Source: Bacillus pseudomycoides DSM 12442 (lineage in GTDB: Bacteria > Bacillota > Bacilli > Bacillales > Bacillaceae_G). From it: 29,806 nt of DNA. Shown piece after piece: positions 23,588-29,806 of the stretch (position 1 is its first letter; each line of letters starts with the position of its first letter). Where the stretch lies: positions 5,001,473 to 5,031,278 of the forward strand of contig NZ_CM000745.1 in NCBI RefSeq assembly GCF_000161455.1, in the 5' to 3' direction. Under the pieces are notes generated by a model. The model saw nothing but the letters and a program-made list of their open reading frames with translations. It made no database searches and was not told where the DNA came from. The position numbers and the translations under genes are program-made.

Positions 23588-24865
23588 TTATTTTATCTTT
23601 ACTCGTTCTCCTTTTTTCAAAGGTTCACTGGTTTGTAAAACAATTTGATCTTTCTCATATACTCCTTCTAACACGACTGTTTCTTGTCCGTTGGATTCAC
23701 CAACAGTAATAGGAGACTCTTCTATATAAAAGGCATTACCTAAAGGGCCTTTTTTTTCTTCTATTGTATAGACAAATGTTCTCTGTCCTTCCTTCTTAAT
23801 CACCTTATTTGGTATAACCACGCCTTTAGCCAATTGTTTAGTCAGTGTAGCTTCTACCTGCTCCCCTTTTTTCAGTTCTTCTCCTTGTACTTTTACAAGA
23901 ATACGTTTCTGTGGTTGTGGAGTTGCTGATGTTTGTTGAAATTGCTGTTCATCTTTTGGTTCACCTTTTTGTTCATCCTTTTGTTCATCTTGCTGTTTAC
24001 CTTGTTCTTCGGGTCTCTGATTTTCATTGCTTTCTATATTTTTAATCTCTATAAGTTCACCTTCTAAGGATTTAGCATTTCCTTTCAAATTTATCTTTTC
24101 TCCAACCTTCAAGTGCGTGGCTAAATCAGCAGGTACTTGTACTTCAACCTTAAAGCCTTTACTCTCATCAGAGAGAATTACATCACCTTCATCTCTCGTA
24201 GAAAGCTGATCCTTCTTTGCATTTATTTTTGTAACAACTCCATCGAAAGGAGCGATCAGCTTCTTGCTCATTTCTAATTCTTCTTTTAAACTTTTAATTT
24301 TTCTTTCTTGCGTACTAATCTCAATTTTTTTGCTCTCCACAGCTGTTTTGAGACTTTGTAAACTTGTCTCACTTATCCTCCCATTGGGTTGACTATTTGA
24401 GTTGTTTTCTTGCTGATTATTTGGTTGATCATTTGATTTGTTTTCTTGTTGATTTTTTTTTGCTTCATTATAATTTGCTTGAGCGTCATTCAGTGCTAAC
24501 TTTTGAATTTGAAGAGTTGCTTCTTCATCAAGAATTACTTGTTCACTCTTTTTACTATCGTATGTCACTAATAATTGATTTTTTTTGACACGGTCTCCTT
24601 CTTTTACATGTACCTCTTTCACTTTCGCCTCTATGCTACTATTACTTAACTTTGCTTCTTCTTGTGGCTGTAATTCGCCATTACCTGTAAACGTTTGTTT
24701 AAGCTCACTATTTTTTGGCTTCTCTGTAATAACCTTTGGCAAATTCCAATTCGCTAACGTATTGCTAAAGAGTGTAAGGATAATTAAAAGCCCTATAAAT
24801 ACACTGGAAATGATTTTAATATTTCGTTTTTTCCTTGTGACGTCTTGTTCCGTTCTATATTCCAT
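23588..24865 (-). CDS. HlyD/RND-type membrane fusion adaptor
   Basis: A 425-residue adaptor of the HlyD/YknX type that normally couples a membrane exporter to the envelope. One N-terminal helix (about 17-37) anchors it. A lipoyl half-motif (EAKVKEVHVKEGDRVKKNQLLVTYD) leads into a coiled-coil hairpin (about 115-210), interrupted by a Q/N-rich stretch with repeated QQENNSN-like units, then the second lipoyl half (KLIAPFDGVVTKINAKKDQL), a beta-barrel (FKVEVQVPADLATHLKVGEKI) and the membrane-proximal domain (AKGVVIPNKVIKKEGQRTFVY). A second low-complexity insert (QQDEQKDEQKGEPKDEQQ) splits the barrel. No MacB-like ATPase/permease is adjacent; instead it lies between sugar permease and binding-protein genes on the same strand, which is odd for this family. 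Confidence 0.88.
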   Translation of the reverse strand: MEYRTEQDVTRKKRNIKIISSVFIGLLIILTLFSNTLANWNLPKVITEKPKNSELKQTFTGNGELQPQEEAKLSNSSIEAKVKEVHVKEGDRVKKNQLLVTYDSKKSEQVILDEEATLQIQKLALNDAQANYNEAKKNQQENKSNDQPNNQQENNSNSQPNGRISETSLQSLKTAVESKKIEISTQERKIKSLKEELEMSKKLIAPFDGVVTKINAKKDQLSTRDEGDVILSDESKGFKVEVQVPADLATHLKVGEKINLKGNAKSLEGELIEIKNIESNENQRPEEQGKQQDEQKDEQKGEPKDEQQFQQTSATPQPQKRILVKVQGEELKKGEQVEATLTKQLAKGVVIPNKVIKKEGQRTFVYTIEEKKGPLGNAFYIEESPITVGESNGQETVVLEGVYEKDQIVLQTSEPLKKGERVKIK

Positions 24866-24917
24866 TGTGTCCCCTCCTAAAATCTTTCCGAAGGAATGTT
24901 TACATTGTAATTCTTCA

Positions 24918-25781
24918 TTATTCCTTCACACCTGATAACTGAATTCCCTTAATAAAATAGGACTGCGCATATAAAAATAAAAGTATCATTGGGGTCATAT
25001 ACAGAATAGAAGCAGAAAACCCAACCCCACGTGCCTCTTTGTTAATTTTTGATAAATAGAGCGATAATGGATGTTTGGATTCATCATTCAGAAAAATAAG
25101 CGGCTGTTCGATCATATTCCAATAATCCGCAAATAATAAGACAATAAGAGCAGCAATTCCAGGACGAATAAGAGGAAGAATAATCTTAAAAAAGATTGTA
25201 ATATGGCCAGCTCCATCCATCTTAGCTGCCTCTATATACGCATCCGGGATATGCAACATGAACTGCCGGAGCATAAATACACCGAATGCCCCAAAGATTC
25301 CTGGAAGAATAATAGACGCTATACTGTTCAAAATTCCAAGTTTATCCGCCATGATATAATTTGGTACGAGCGTAACTTGGAATGGCATGAGCATCGTCAA
25401 AAGATAAACGATAAACAACTTGTCTCTTCCTCGAAATTGAATCTTAGCAAAGACATAGGCTGCAAACGATGCAACGATTACTTGACCTACTATTATTGGT
25501 ACAACCATGAATACTGAATTCCAAAACATTTTTAAGAATGTCGGATTTTTCACTAATACTGTTCCATACTGTTCAAATGACACTAAATCTGGGATTAATT
25601 TTAAATTAATGAAAGGTGTATCCTTTTTCACTTCTCCAATAGAATCATAATTGGATCCAATCTCATGCTCAGTCATGAATGAATTGGTCAAGGTAAATAC
25701 GATTGGAAATAGCATCATGACCGCTAATATTGTCAAAAATAGCGTTAAAATCCATTTACGAAATACATTTCCTTTTTTCAT
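24918..25781 (-). CDS. Carbohydrate ABC permease, AraQ/MalG type
   Basis: A 287-residue integral membrane protein with six predicted helices, starting at about residue 12. The EAA loop EAAKMDGAGHITIFFKIILP, which docks the ATPase, is intact, as is the GVFMLRQFMLHIPDAYIEAAK context typical of the MalG/AraQ subfamily. An extracellular segment after helix 1 (about 36-65) is normal for this family. It starts 13 bp after the stop of the partner permease, indicating one transcript. Together the two permeases form the heterodimeric channel; MsmX would supply ATP. Confidence 0.93.
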   Translation of the reverse strand: MKKGNVFRKWILTLFLTILAVMMLFPIVFTLTNSFMTEHEIGSNYDSIGEVKKDTPFINLKLIPDLVSFEQYGTVLVKNPTFLKMFWNSVFMVVPIIVGQVIVASFAAYVFAKIQFRGRDKLFIVYLLTMLMPFQVTLVPNYIMADKLGILNSIASIILPGIFGAFGVFMLRQFMLHIPDAYIEAAKMDGAGHITIFFKIILPLIRPGIAALIVLLFADYWNMIEQPLIFLNDESKHPLSLYLSKINKEARGVGFSASILYMTPMILLFLYAQSYFIKGIQLSGVKE

Positions 25782-25794
25782 CTGCTTTTCCCAC

Positions 25795-26763
25795 CTAATT
25801 CATAAACTTTCGAAAACGACGTTCTATTGCAAACAATACGAATACAAGGATAGAAATAACCGCCACCATCAACGTGGCAGCCGCTGTCAACTTTTGAATA
25901 TCAAGCGACACGAACATATTGTTCATATAATGCTGCATCATGTACATACTGTCATGTGGTATACTTCCAGCAATCAAGTATGCTTCTCGAAAGACTTTAA
26001 ACGAATTGATAATCGACATTAATATGACAAAGAACATTGTTGGTGTTAAATAAATGAGTGTAATATTTAAAAATGTATGCATACGACCTGCACCTTCAAT
26101 TTCTGCAGTTTCGTAATACTCTTTTGGGATATTTTGTAAAGCTGCTAAGAATAAAATAATGTTGTACCCGATATTTTTCCATAGATATACAATTGATAAG
26201 ACAATAATTGCCCAATTTGATTTCATCCAATCAATTCGTTCAAACCCCATATTGTGCATCCATACGTTAAACGTACCGTTCCAATCGAATAAAATTTGCC
26301 AGAGCATAACAATGGAAGCAACAGGAACGACAAGTGGTAATACAAACGCGCTTCGTAACCAATTTTGAATATATACATTTTGATTCAAACAAAGTGCCAG
26401 TAATAAGGAGATAATGATGATGAGAGGTACACTCACTGCGGTAAACCAAAACGTATTCGTTGCTGCTTTGAGAAAAGAAGCACTACCTAGCAGTTCTTTA
26501 TAATTGGCTAAACCGACAAAAGAACCATCAGTAGTACCGTCCATTAACGAATAAATCATTCCCATTACAAATGGAATCAGATAAAAAATTGAAAAACCAA
26601 TTGTACTTGGTAGAAGGAACAATAATGCTATACTTGTATCCTTTTGCATAAAATCCCGAAATTTTGTTGGGGATTTTTTTTTATCTTGAAGTTTATTCAA
26701 GGATCGATGGTCGCGATCCAAAAAAACATTCCCAATATATGATCGACTTTTGTTTATTTTCAT
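25795..26763 (-). CDS. Carbohydrate ABC permease, AraP/MalF type
   Basis: A 322-residue integral membrane protein, first gene of the importer group. A charged cytoplasmic N-terminus of about 45 residues precedes six helices (the first is IALLFLLPSTIGFSIFYLIPF). The EAA loop is ETAEIEGAGRMHTFLNITLI. I start at ATG 26763 (MKINKSRSY), preceded by AGAGGGA; a longer in-frame reading upstream to 26892 adds 43 residues with non-membrane, non-conserved character and no ribosome site. It pairs with the AraQ-type permease that follows 13 bp later. Confidence 0.92.
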   Translation of the reverse strand: MKINKSRSYIGNVFLDRDHRSLNKLQDKKKSPTKFRDFMQKDTSIALLFLLPSTIGFSIFYLIPFVMGMIYSLMDGTTDGSFVGLANYKELLGSASFLKAATNTFWFTAVSVPLIIIISLLLALCLNQNVYIQNWLRSAFVLPLVVPVASIVMLWQILFDWNGTFNVWMHNMGFERIDWMKSNWAIIVLSIVYLWKNIGYNIILFLAALQNIPKEYYETAEIEGAGRMHTFLNITLIYLTPTMFFVILMSIINSFKVFREAYLIAGSIPHDSMYMMQHYMNNMFVSLDIQKLTAAATLMVAVISILVFVLFAIERRFRKFMN

Positions 26764-26839
26764 TCGTGGATCCCTCTTTTTTATGAGTCTATTTTCATAA
26801 ATACATCTTACAATTATGTAGTTTAGTGGACACAGATGC

Positions 26840-26854
26840 AGATGAAATGCAGAT
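26840..26854 (-). promoter_or_regulatory. Motif ATCTGCATTTCATCT upstream of the ABC importer
   Basis: Exact 15-base match (minus strand) to 13272-13286. It is about 80 bp upstream of the first permease. It overlaps a local tandem of GCAGATGAAAT-like units (TGCAGATGAAATGCAGAT). Confidence 0.35.
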
Positions 26855-26997
26855 AAAATAAAGAAATGAGGGATTTTAGTTCCGATGTTCATAAAGCGGA
26901 ATAAAAAAATGAAGGTTCCCCTTCCTTGCTTAGAATCATAAGGTGAAATCGAAAAGATAATAGATAAGCTTTATCAACTTTAGATAGGCTGGTGGGT

Positions 26998-27013
26998 GGT
27001 TCTGTTGTAAAGG
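26998..27013 (+). repeat. Solitary IS6/IS240-like end
   Basis: GGTTCTGTTGTAAAGG differs by one base in the core from the IS240 tip. With the end at 20072 it brackets the ABC importer group. Confidence 0.5.
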
Positions 27014-27102
27014 TCATGAATGGTTTCAATGCTTTTTATTGTATAAGGGGTATGGCGAAGGTTTAAAAGTAAGTAGAAAAATGAAAAAAATAGTAAAATA
27101 CA

Positions 27103-27261
27103 AGCAGACCAAATTTAGAAAAAGATAGACTCTCAATTGCATTACCTATGTATGATAGTCAGAAATCCTACATTAAAGAAATAGTTGAAGGAACTGGAAT
27201 CCCTTAATATTCTTTATATAGAACGATTAATCATCCGAAACTTGAAAAAACACAGATGTGA
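27103..27261 (+). pseudogene. Serine resolvase C-terminal relic
   Basis: The frame reads SRPNLEKDRLSIALPMYDS, then YIKEIVEGTGIP-stop-YSLYRTINHPKLEKTQM. This is the usual resolvase end: a GRP-like turn, then the recombinase helix-turn-helix. It has a nonsense codon in the HTH and no catalytic domain. A terminator follows at once, as expected for a gene end. Confidence 0.65.
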
Positions 27262-27280
27262 ATACCTCTGTGTTTTTTAC
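27245..27280 (+). terminator. Terminator of the resolvase relic
   Basis: AAAAAACACAG (27245-27255) pairs with CTGTGTTTTTT (27268-27278). A very similar hairpin occurs at 29402-29436. Confidence 0.7.
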
Positions 27281-27387
27281 TTTGCGTTCTACAGCAAGAA
27301 CTTTGTCACTAAGCCGACAGGGAACTAGTTAATTTATGTTCAAATGTACGATTTTCTTTTTTCGTTTTGATGACACTTTAAAATATT

Positions 27388-27414
27388 AGCTTGATGGCTA
27401 TGTGATGGTACGCC
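27388..27414. repeat. IS231-like end remnant
   Basis: AGCTTGATGGCTATG, followed by GTGATGGTACGCCA, resembles the inner-to-outer order of an IS231 right end and the GGTACCGCCA flank seen at 5900-5909. Solitary and degenerate. Confidence 0.4.
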
Positions 27415-27432
27415 AAATAGTGTAGTTAACAG

Positions 27433-27525
27433 TCTTTTATATGTTGTGTAACTCAAAATAAAATGTTTATAAACTTAAGACTACCAAGGTATTTAGAGTT
27501 CGAGGCAGTTACACAAAATATAAGA
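27433..27525. repeat. Opposed terminal repeats of a ~93-bp IS-derived element
   Basis: TCTTTTATATGTTGTGTAAC (from 27433) is mirrored, with small gaps, by the inverse of GTTACACAAAATATAAGA (27508-27525). GTTACACAAAAT-type tips are seen in IS256 family elements. Only ~55 bases lie inside. Either a miniature element or an internal deletion. Confidence 0.5.
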
Positions 27526-27676
27526 TATGAGTAAGTAAAGGAAAGAATTTTATGTTTTTCAAATTCCTAAAAGAGTTCTATAGATCAATAAAATATGTTT
27601 TTTTGAAATTGTCACTTTTCTGTAACATAAGTGATTTATTTTATATAGGTAACTAACATAGAAAGAGGGAGAAGTT

Positions 27677-28912
27677 ATGAAAAAAATCATACCGATAGTT
27701 GCATTAATGGGCATACTAAGTTTAGGGATGCAAGAAATGAATGTGAAAGCTGAGACATACAAATGTGCAGATTCCAAAATGGATTTTTGGAATTCTAAAA
27801 GAACAGGTACTAATTTTATGAATAGCACTTCATTACCTGAGAATTACAAGAGTGCAAAGGAGGCTCATATTGAATATGTTCGTTTAGCACCTGATAAATG
27901 GGCAAAAGATAAAGCTTTCTTCTCTGGTGACAAACCAGATACACCAGGAAAAGATTTTCTTATCGGTAATGCAGATAACTATCAAGGATTAGTGAAAGAG
28001 GATGTAGCAAAATTAAAAACAGATTTAGATGCTGCACAATCACAAGGGATTAAAGTTGTACTTACAATGCTTTCATTACCTGGTGACCGTTGGCGCCAAT
28101 TTAATAATAATCAGAATGATGATAGAATCTGGGAGGAAGAGAAATATCAAGAACAAGCAAGCCAATTTTGGAAGGACCTTGCTCTTGAATTAAAGGATCA
28201 TCCTGCTGTGGTTGGCTACAATATTATAAATGAGCCACACCCAGAAACATCTAAGAAAAATAGATATAATGATTTTTGGACGGAAGATTATGAGAAATGG
28301 TATTCAAAAGTGAAGGGGACCCCAGCAGATTTAAATAAATTTTATCAAAAAGTTGTTACTTCAATTCGTGAAGTAGATAAAGAAACACCCATTATTTTAG
28401 ATTCAGGCCTATATGCCACACCTTGGGCTTTTAAATATCTTAAACCAGTTAAAGATAAGAAGACATTGTATGCATTTCATATGTATGAGCCATATCAATT
28501 AACAAGTCAGCGTGAAAATCAAAATAAAGAGTATCAATATCCTGGAATTGTAAAAGTAGGAGATGTAGAAAAACCTATGATGTGGGATAAAGATGGATTA
28601 AATAAATTCTTACAGCCTGTGCAAAATTGGTCTAAGAAAAATCATGTACCATCTAATCGAATCATTGCTGAGGAATTTGGAATTAACCGTACTGTTCCTG
28701 GAGCACCTCAATACATGCAGGACTTAATTTCTATATTCAATCAGAAAGGGTGGCACAAATCATTCTATGCATTCCGTGAAGATACTTGGACAGGAATGAA
28801 TTATGAATTAGGAACAGGAAAAATAAAATGGGATGAAGAGGGTAAACCAATACGTCAAGATAATCCACTTTGGGATGTAATTAAAAATGATTTACAATCT
28901 CATAAGAAGTAA
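27677..28912 (+). CDS. Secreted glycoside hydrolase family 5 (cellulase-type)
   Basis: A 411-residue secreted enzyme. The signal peptide ends MNVKA, likely cut after Ala25. The rest is a single GH5 TIM barrel with no carbohydrate-binding module. The acid/base Glu186 is in GYNIINEP, the nucleophile Glu333 in IIAEEFGIN; HMY (His268, Tyr270) and the late Trp-containing FREDTWTGMNYELG are also family features. GH5 covers endoglucanases, mannanases and other beta-glycanases; the exact substrate cannot be read off. GAGGGAGAAG precedes the ATG. It is monocistronic with its own terminator. It is divergent from the sugar importer, about 910 bp away, so it may supply oligosaccharides for it; this is inference. 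Confidence 0.92.
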   Translation: MKKIIPIVALMGILSLGMQEMNVKAETYKCADSKMDFWNSKRTGTNFMNSTSLPENYKSAKEAHIEYVRLAPDKWAKDKAFFSGDKPDTPGKDFLIGNADNYQGLVKEDVAKLKTDLDAAQSQGIKVVLTMLSLPGDRWRQFNNNQNDDRIWEEEKYQEQASQFWKDLALELKDHPAVVGYNIINEPHPETSKKNRYNDFWTEDYEKWYSKVKGTPADLNKFYQKVVTSIREVDKETPIILDSGLYATPWAFKYLKPVKDKKTLYAFHMYEPYQLTSQRENQNKEYQYPGIVKVGDVEKPMMWDKDGLNKFLQPVQNWSKKNHVPSNRIIAEEFGINRTVPGAPQYMQDLISIFNQKGWHKSFYAFREDTWTGMNYELGTGKIKWDEEGKPIRQDNPLWDVIKNDLQSHKK

Positions 28913-28966
28913 ATTATTACTAAGTAATATAGTATGTTAGGAACTTGACAGATATATTATCCGTGT

Positions 28967-29008
28967 TTGAGCATCTGATCTATTAGGATTAGATGCTCTT
29001 TCTTTTTG
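28967..29008 (+). terminator. Terminator of the GH5 gene
   Basis: 12-bp stem (28969-28980 with 28987-28998, one G-U pair) followed by TTTCTTTTTG. Confidence 0.8.
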
Positions 29009-29091
29009 TATAAGCTATAAGAGCTCATCACTATATCATTTCGTAAAAAACGAGATCATCAAGCTTCTTATGCCTTTATGAGGTCCCGCCA

Positions 29092-29226
29092 AACGTCCAT
29101 CAAGTTAAGGTTTTAATGTACCCCCTAAATGAACATTTTCTTTTTCTACAGGTAGTTACTTTGAGAAGTCAGCTCATTTTTTCGTTTTGGGGATGTTTAC
29201 TTTTCTTAAGTTGATAGATATGGAGT
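29092..29226. repeat. Short cassette between two degenerate IS231-like ends
   Basis: CGTCCATCAAGTTAAGG (about 29094-29110) faces TTCTTAAGTTGATAGATATGG (about 29204-29224) in inverted orientation, ~135 bp overall, with no ORF. This is the layout of mobile insertion cassettes (MIC) mobilised in trans by IS231. The inner part ends GGGGATGTTTAC, which may instead be an IS605-like tip. Confidence 0.45.
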
Positions 29227-29246
29227 ACCCCCCTAGGTTAAATAAA

Positions 29247-29330
29247 TTTCGACTTAGAAACAAGTGATTTTAACAACGTTAGGAGTGTTTCATGCAGCAC
29301 AATGTCATTTATGTTGTATCGCAAGAAGAA
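29247..29330 (+). repeat. Transposase-like relic, inverted copy of 15325-15410
   Basis: Encodes IST-stop-KQVILTTLGVFHAAQ then CHLCC, matching the minus-strand relic near 15.4 kb. Family not identified. Confidence 0.5.
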
Positions 29331-29401
29331 AAATTACATTAGAAAAGAGCCGGAATTCACCCTGTTAAGAGTAAACCTTTAATATTTAAAGGACGAAAAA
29401 A

Positions 29402-29437
29402 AGAAACATAGAAGTGAAAAACCTCTGTGTTTCTTTT
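29402..29437 (+). terminator. Terminator-like hairpin
   Basis: AGAAACATAG-type arm pairs with CTGTGTTTCT, then TTTTG; similar to the hairpin at 27245-27280, so perhaps the end of another decayed resolvase or IS gene. Confidence 0.55.
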
Positions 29438-29618
29438 TGATTCATATATTTATTGGAAAATACTTTGAACTTTCCGGCACAGATGCTCCTTCTACCCTAT
29501 TATAGGAGCTATTTTGAACGTAAGTAATTTGTAAGGAATGGGTAAGAAAAAAGAGATTTTTATTGTATATGATAAAAATATAACGAGGCGTGAAAGGCGG
29601 AATAGATGTGACTTATAT

Positions 29619-29806
29619 ATGAAAAACAAACCAGTAACAAGAGTGTTTCAAGGAAAAGAAGTAAATTCTGGGGTCAACATACATGTGGAAAAAGAGGGAT
29701 TTACCGTTTGTTAGGACAGAATGGCGTTTGTAAAAATAATAATTATGAAGATGATTACGAATTCAATGTTGACCTTTTGTCATTGGTGGAGATGATAGCT
29801 GTGTCG
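29619..29806 (+). pseudogene. ABC transporter ATPase (BcrA/bacitracin-type) pseudogene, cut by window end
   Basis: The first frame reads MKNKPVTRVFQGKEVNSGV then NIHVEKEG, the start of a BcrA-like antibiotic/lantibiotic ABC ATPase. The frame then shifts to IYRLLGQNGVCK, a damaged Walker A (normally GLLGPNGAGKTT), and shifts again to IMKMITNS. At least two frameshifts and loss of the Walker Gly/Lys context make it nonfunctional. Upstream sequence (29520-29560, GTAAGTAATTTGTAAGGAAT) looks like a former promoter/regulator region. The rest lies outside the window. Confidence 0.6.

Larger units (their letters stand above)
26764..27676. other. Divergent intergenic region with transposon remains
   Basis: It holds the minus-strand promoter region of the importer (26764-26890, with the ATCTGCATTTCATCT motif), an IS6-like end, a resolvase relic with terminator, an IS231-like end, an opposed pair of IS ends at 27433-27525, and the GH5 promoter region (27600-27660, containing TTGTCA and TATATA-like stretches). 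No intact gene seen. Confidence 0.55.

Noticed and set aside
23941..24470. Short repeats in the adaptor gene considered as a CRISPR-like array
   Set aside because: They are in-frame codon repeats encoding Q/N- and E/K-rich inserts, with no regular spacer length.
26764..26892. Upstream extension of the AraP-type permease to 26892
   Set aside because: The extra 43 residues have no permease character and no ribosome site, and they cover the repeated ATCTGCAT motif; ATG 26763 has AGAGGGA upstream.

Overview
The window looks like accessory DNA, probably a large plasmid, of the Bacillus cereus/thuringiensis group. The evidence is AT-rich sequence with AGGAGG-type ribosome binding sites, an IS231 (IS4 family) element, solitary ends resembling IS231 and IS240/IS6 elements, a bacterial group II intron, many lipoproteins and a protein of the anthrax protective antigen/Vip1 family. 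No replication, tRNA, rRNA or CRISPR sequence was seen.

Layout, left to right. (1) 1-3.2 kb: right part of an IS231 element, then a group II intron whose reverse transcriptase has lost its catalytic core. (2) 3.4-5.8 kb: two secreted lipoproteins, plus a C-terminal fragment of a third, closed by strong hairpins. (3) 5.9-10.1 kb: an island bounded by IS231-like and IS6-like ends. It holds a small hypothetical gene, a wrecked serine resolvase and a 713-residue PA/Vip1-like pore-forming component that has no PA14 pro-domain and has an unusual C-terminus. (4) 10.4-14.9 kb: a duplicated two-component system. In copy 1 the regulator is broken and the kinase intact; in copy 2 the regulator is intact and the kinase is reduced to its last part. 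A ~136-bp IS200/IS605-derived element sits in the copy 1 promoter region. (5) 15.6-20 kb: a cell-wall group (Amidase_3 amidase, polysaccharide deacetylase, YkyA-like lipoprotein), then a large sensor kinase preceded only by a remnant of its lost response regulator. (6) 20-26.8 kb, minus strand: a carbohydrate ABC importer (two permeases, binding lipoprotein, MsmX-type ATPase) that also contains a HlyD/RND-type membrane-fusion adaptor and a small lipoprotein. (7) 26.8-29.8 kb: transposon and resolvase remains, a secreted GH5 glycoside hydrolase, more IS remains, and a frameshifted ABC ATPase cut by the window end.

Functionally this is a surface and secretion region: a toxin-like secreted protein, wall-modifying enzymes, a secreted beta-glycanase, a sugar importer that could take up oligosaccharides, and envelope-sensing kinases. 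A 17-bp sequence shared by the upstream regions of the toxin-like gene and the amidase gene suggests common control, perhaps by the one intact response regulator. That link is inference. Many gene relics show repeated insertion and deletion in this segment.
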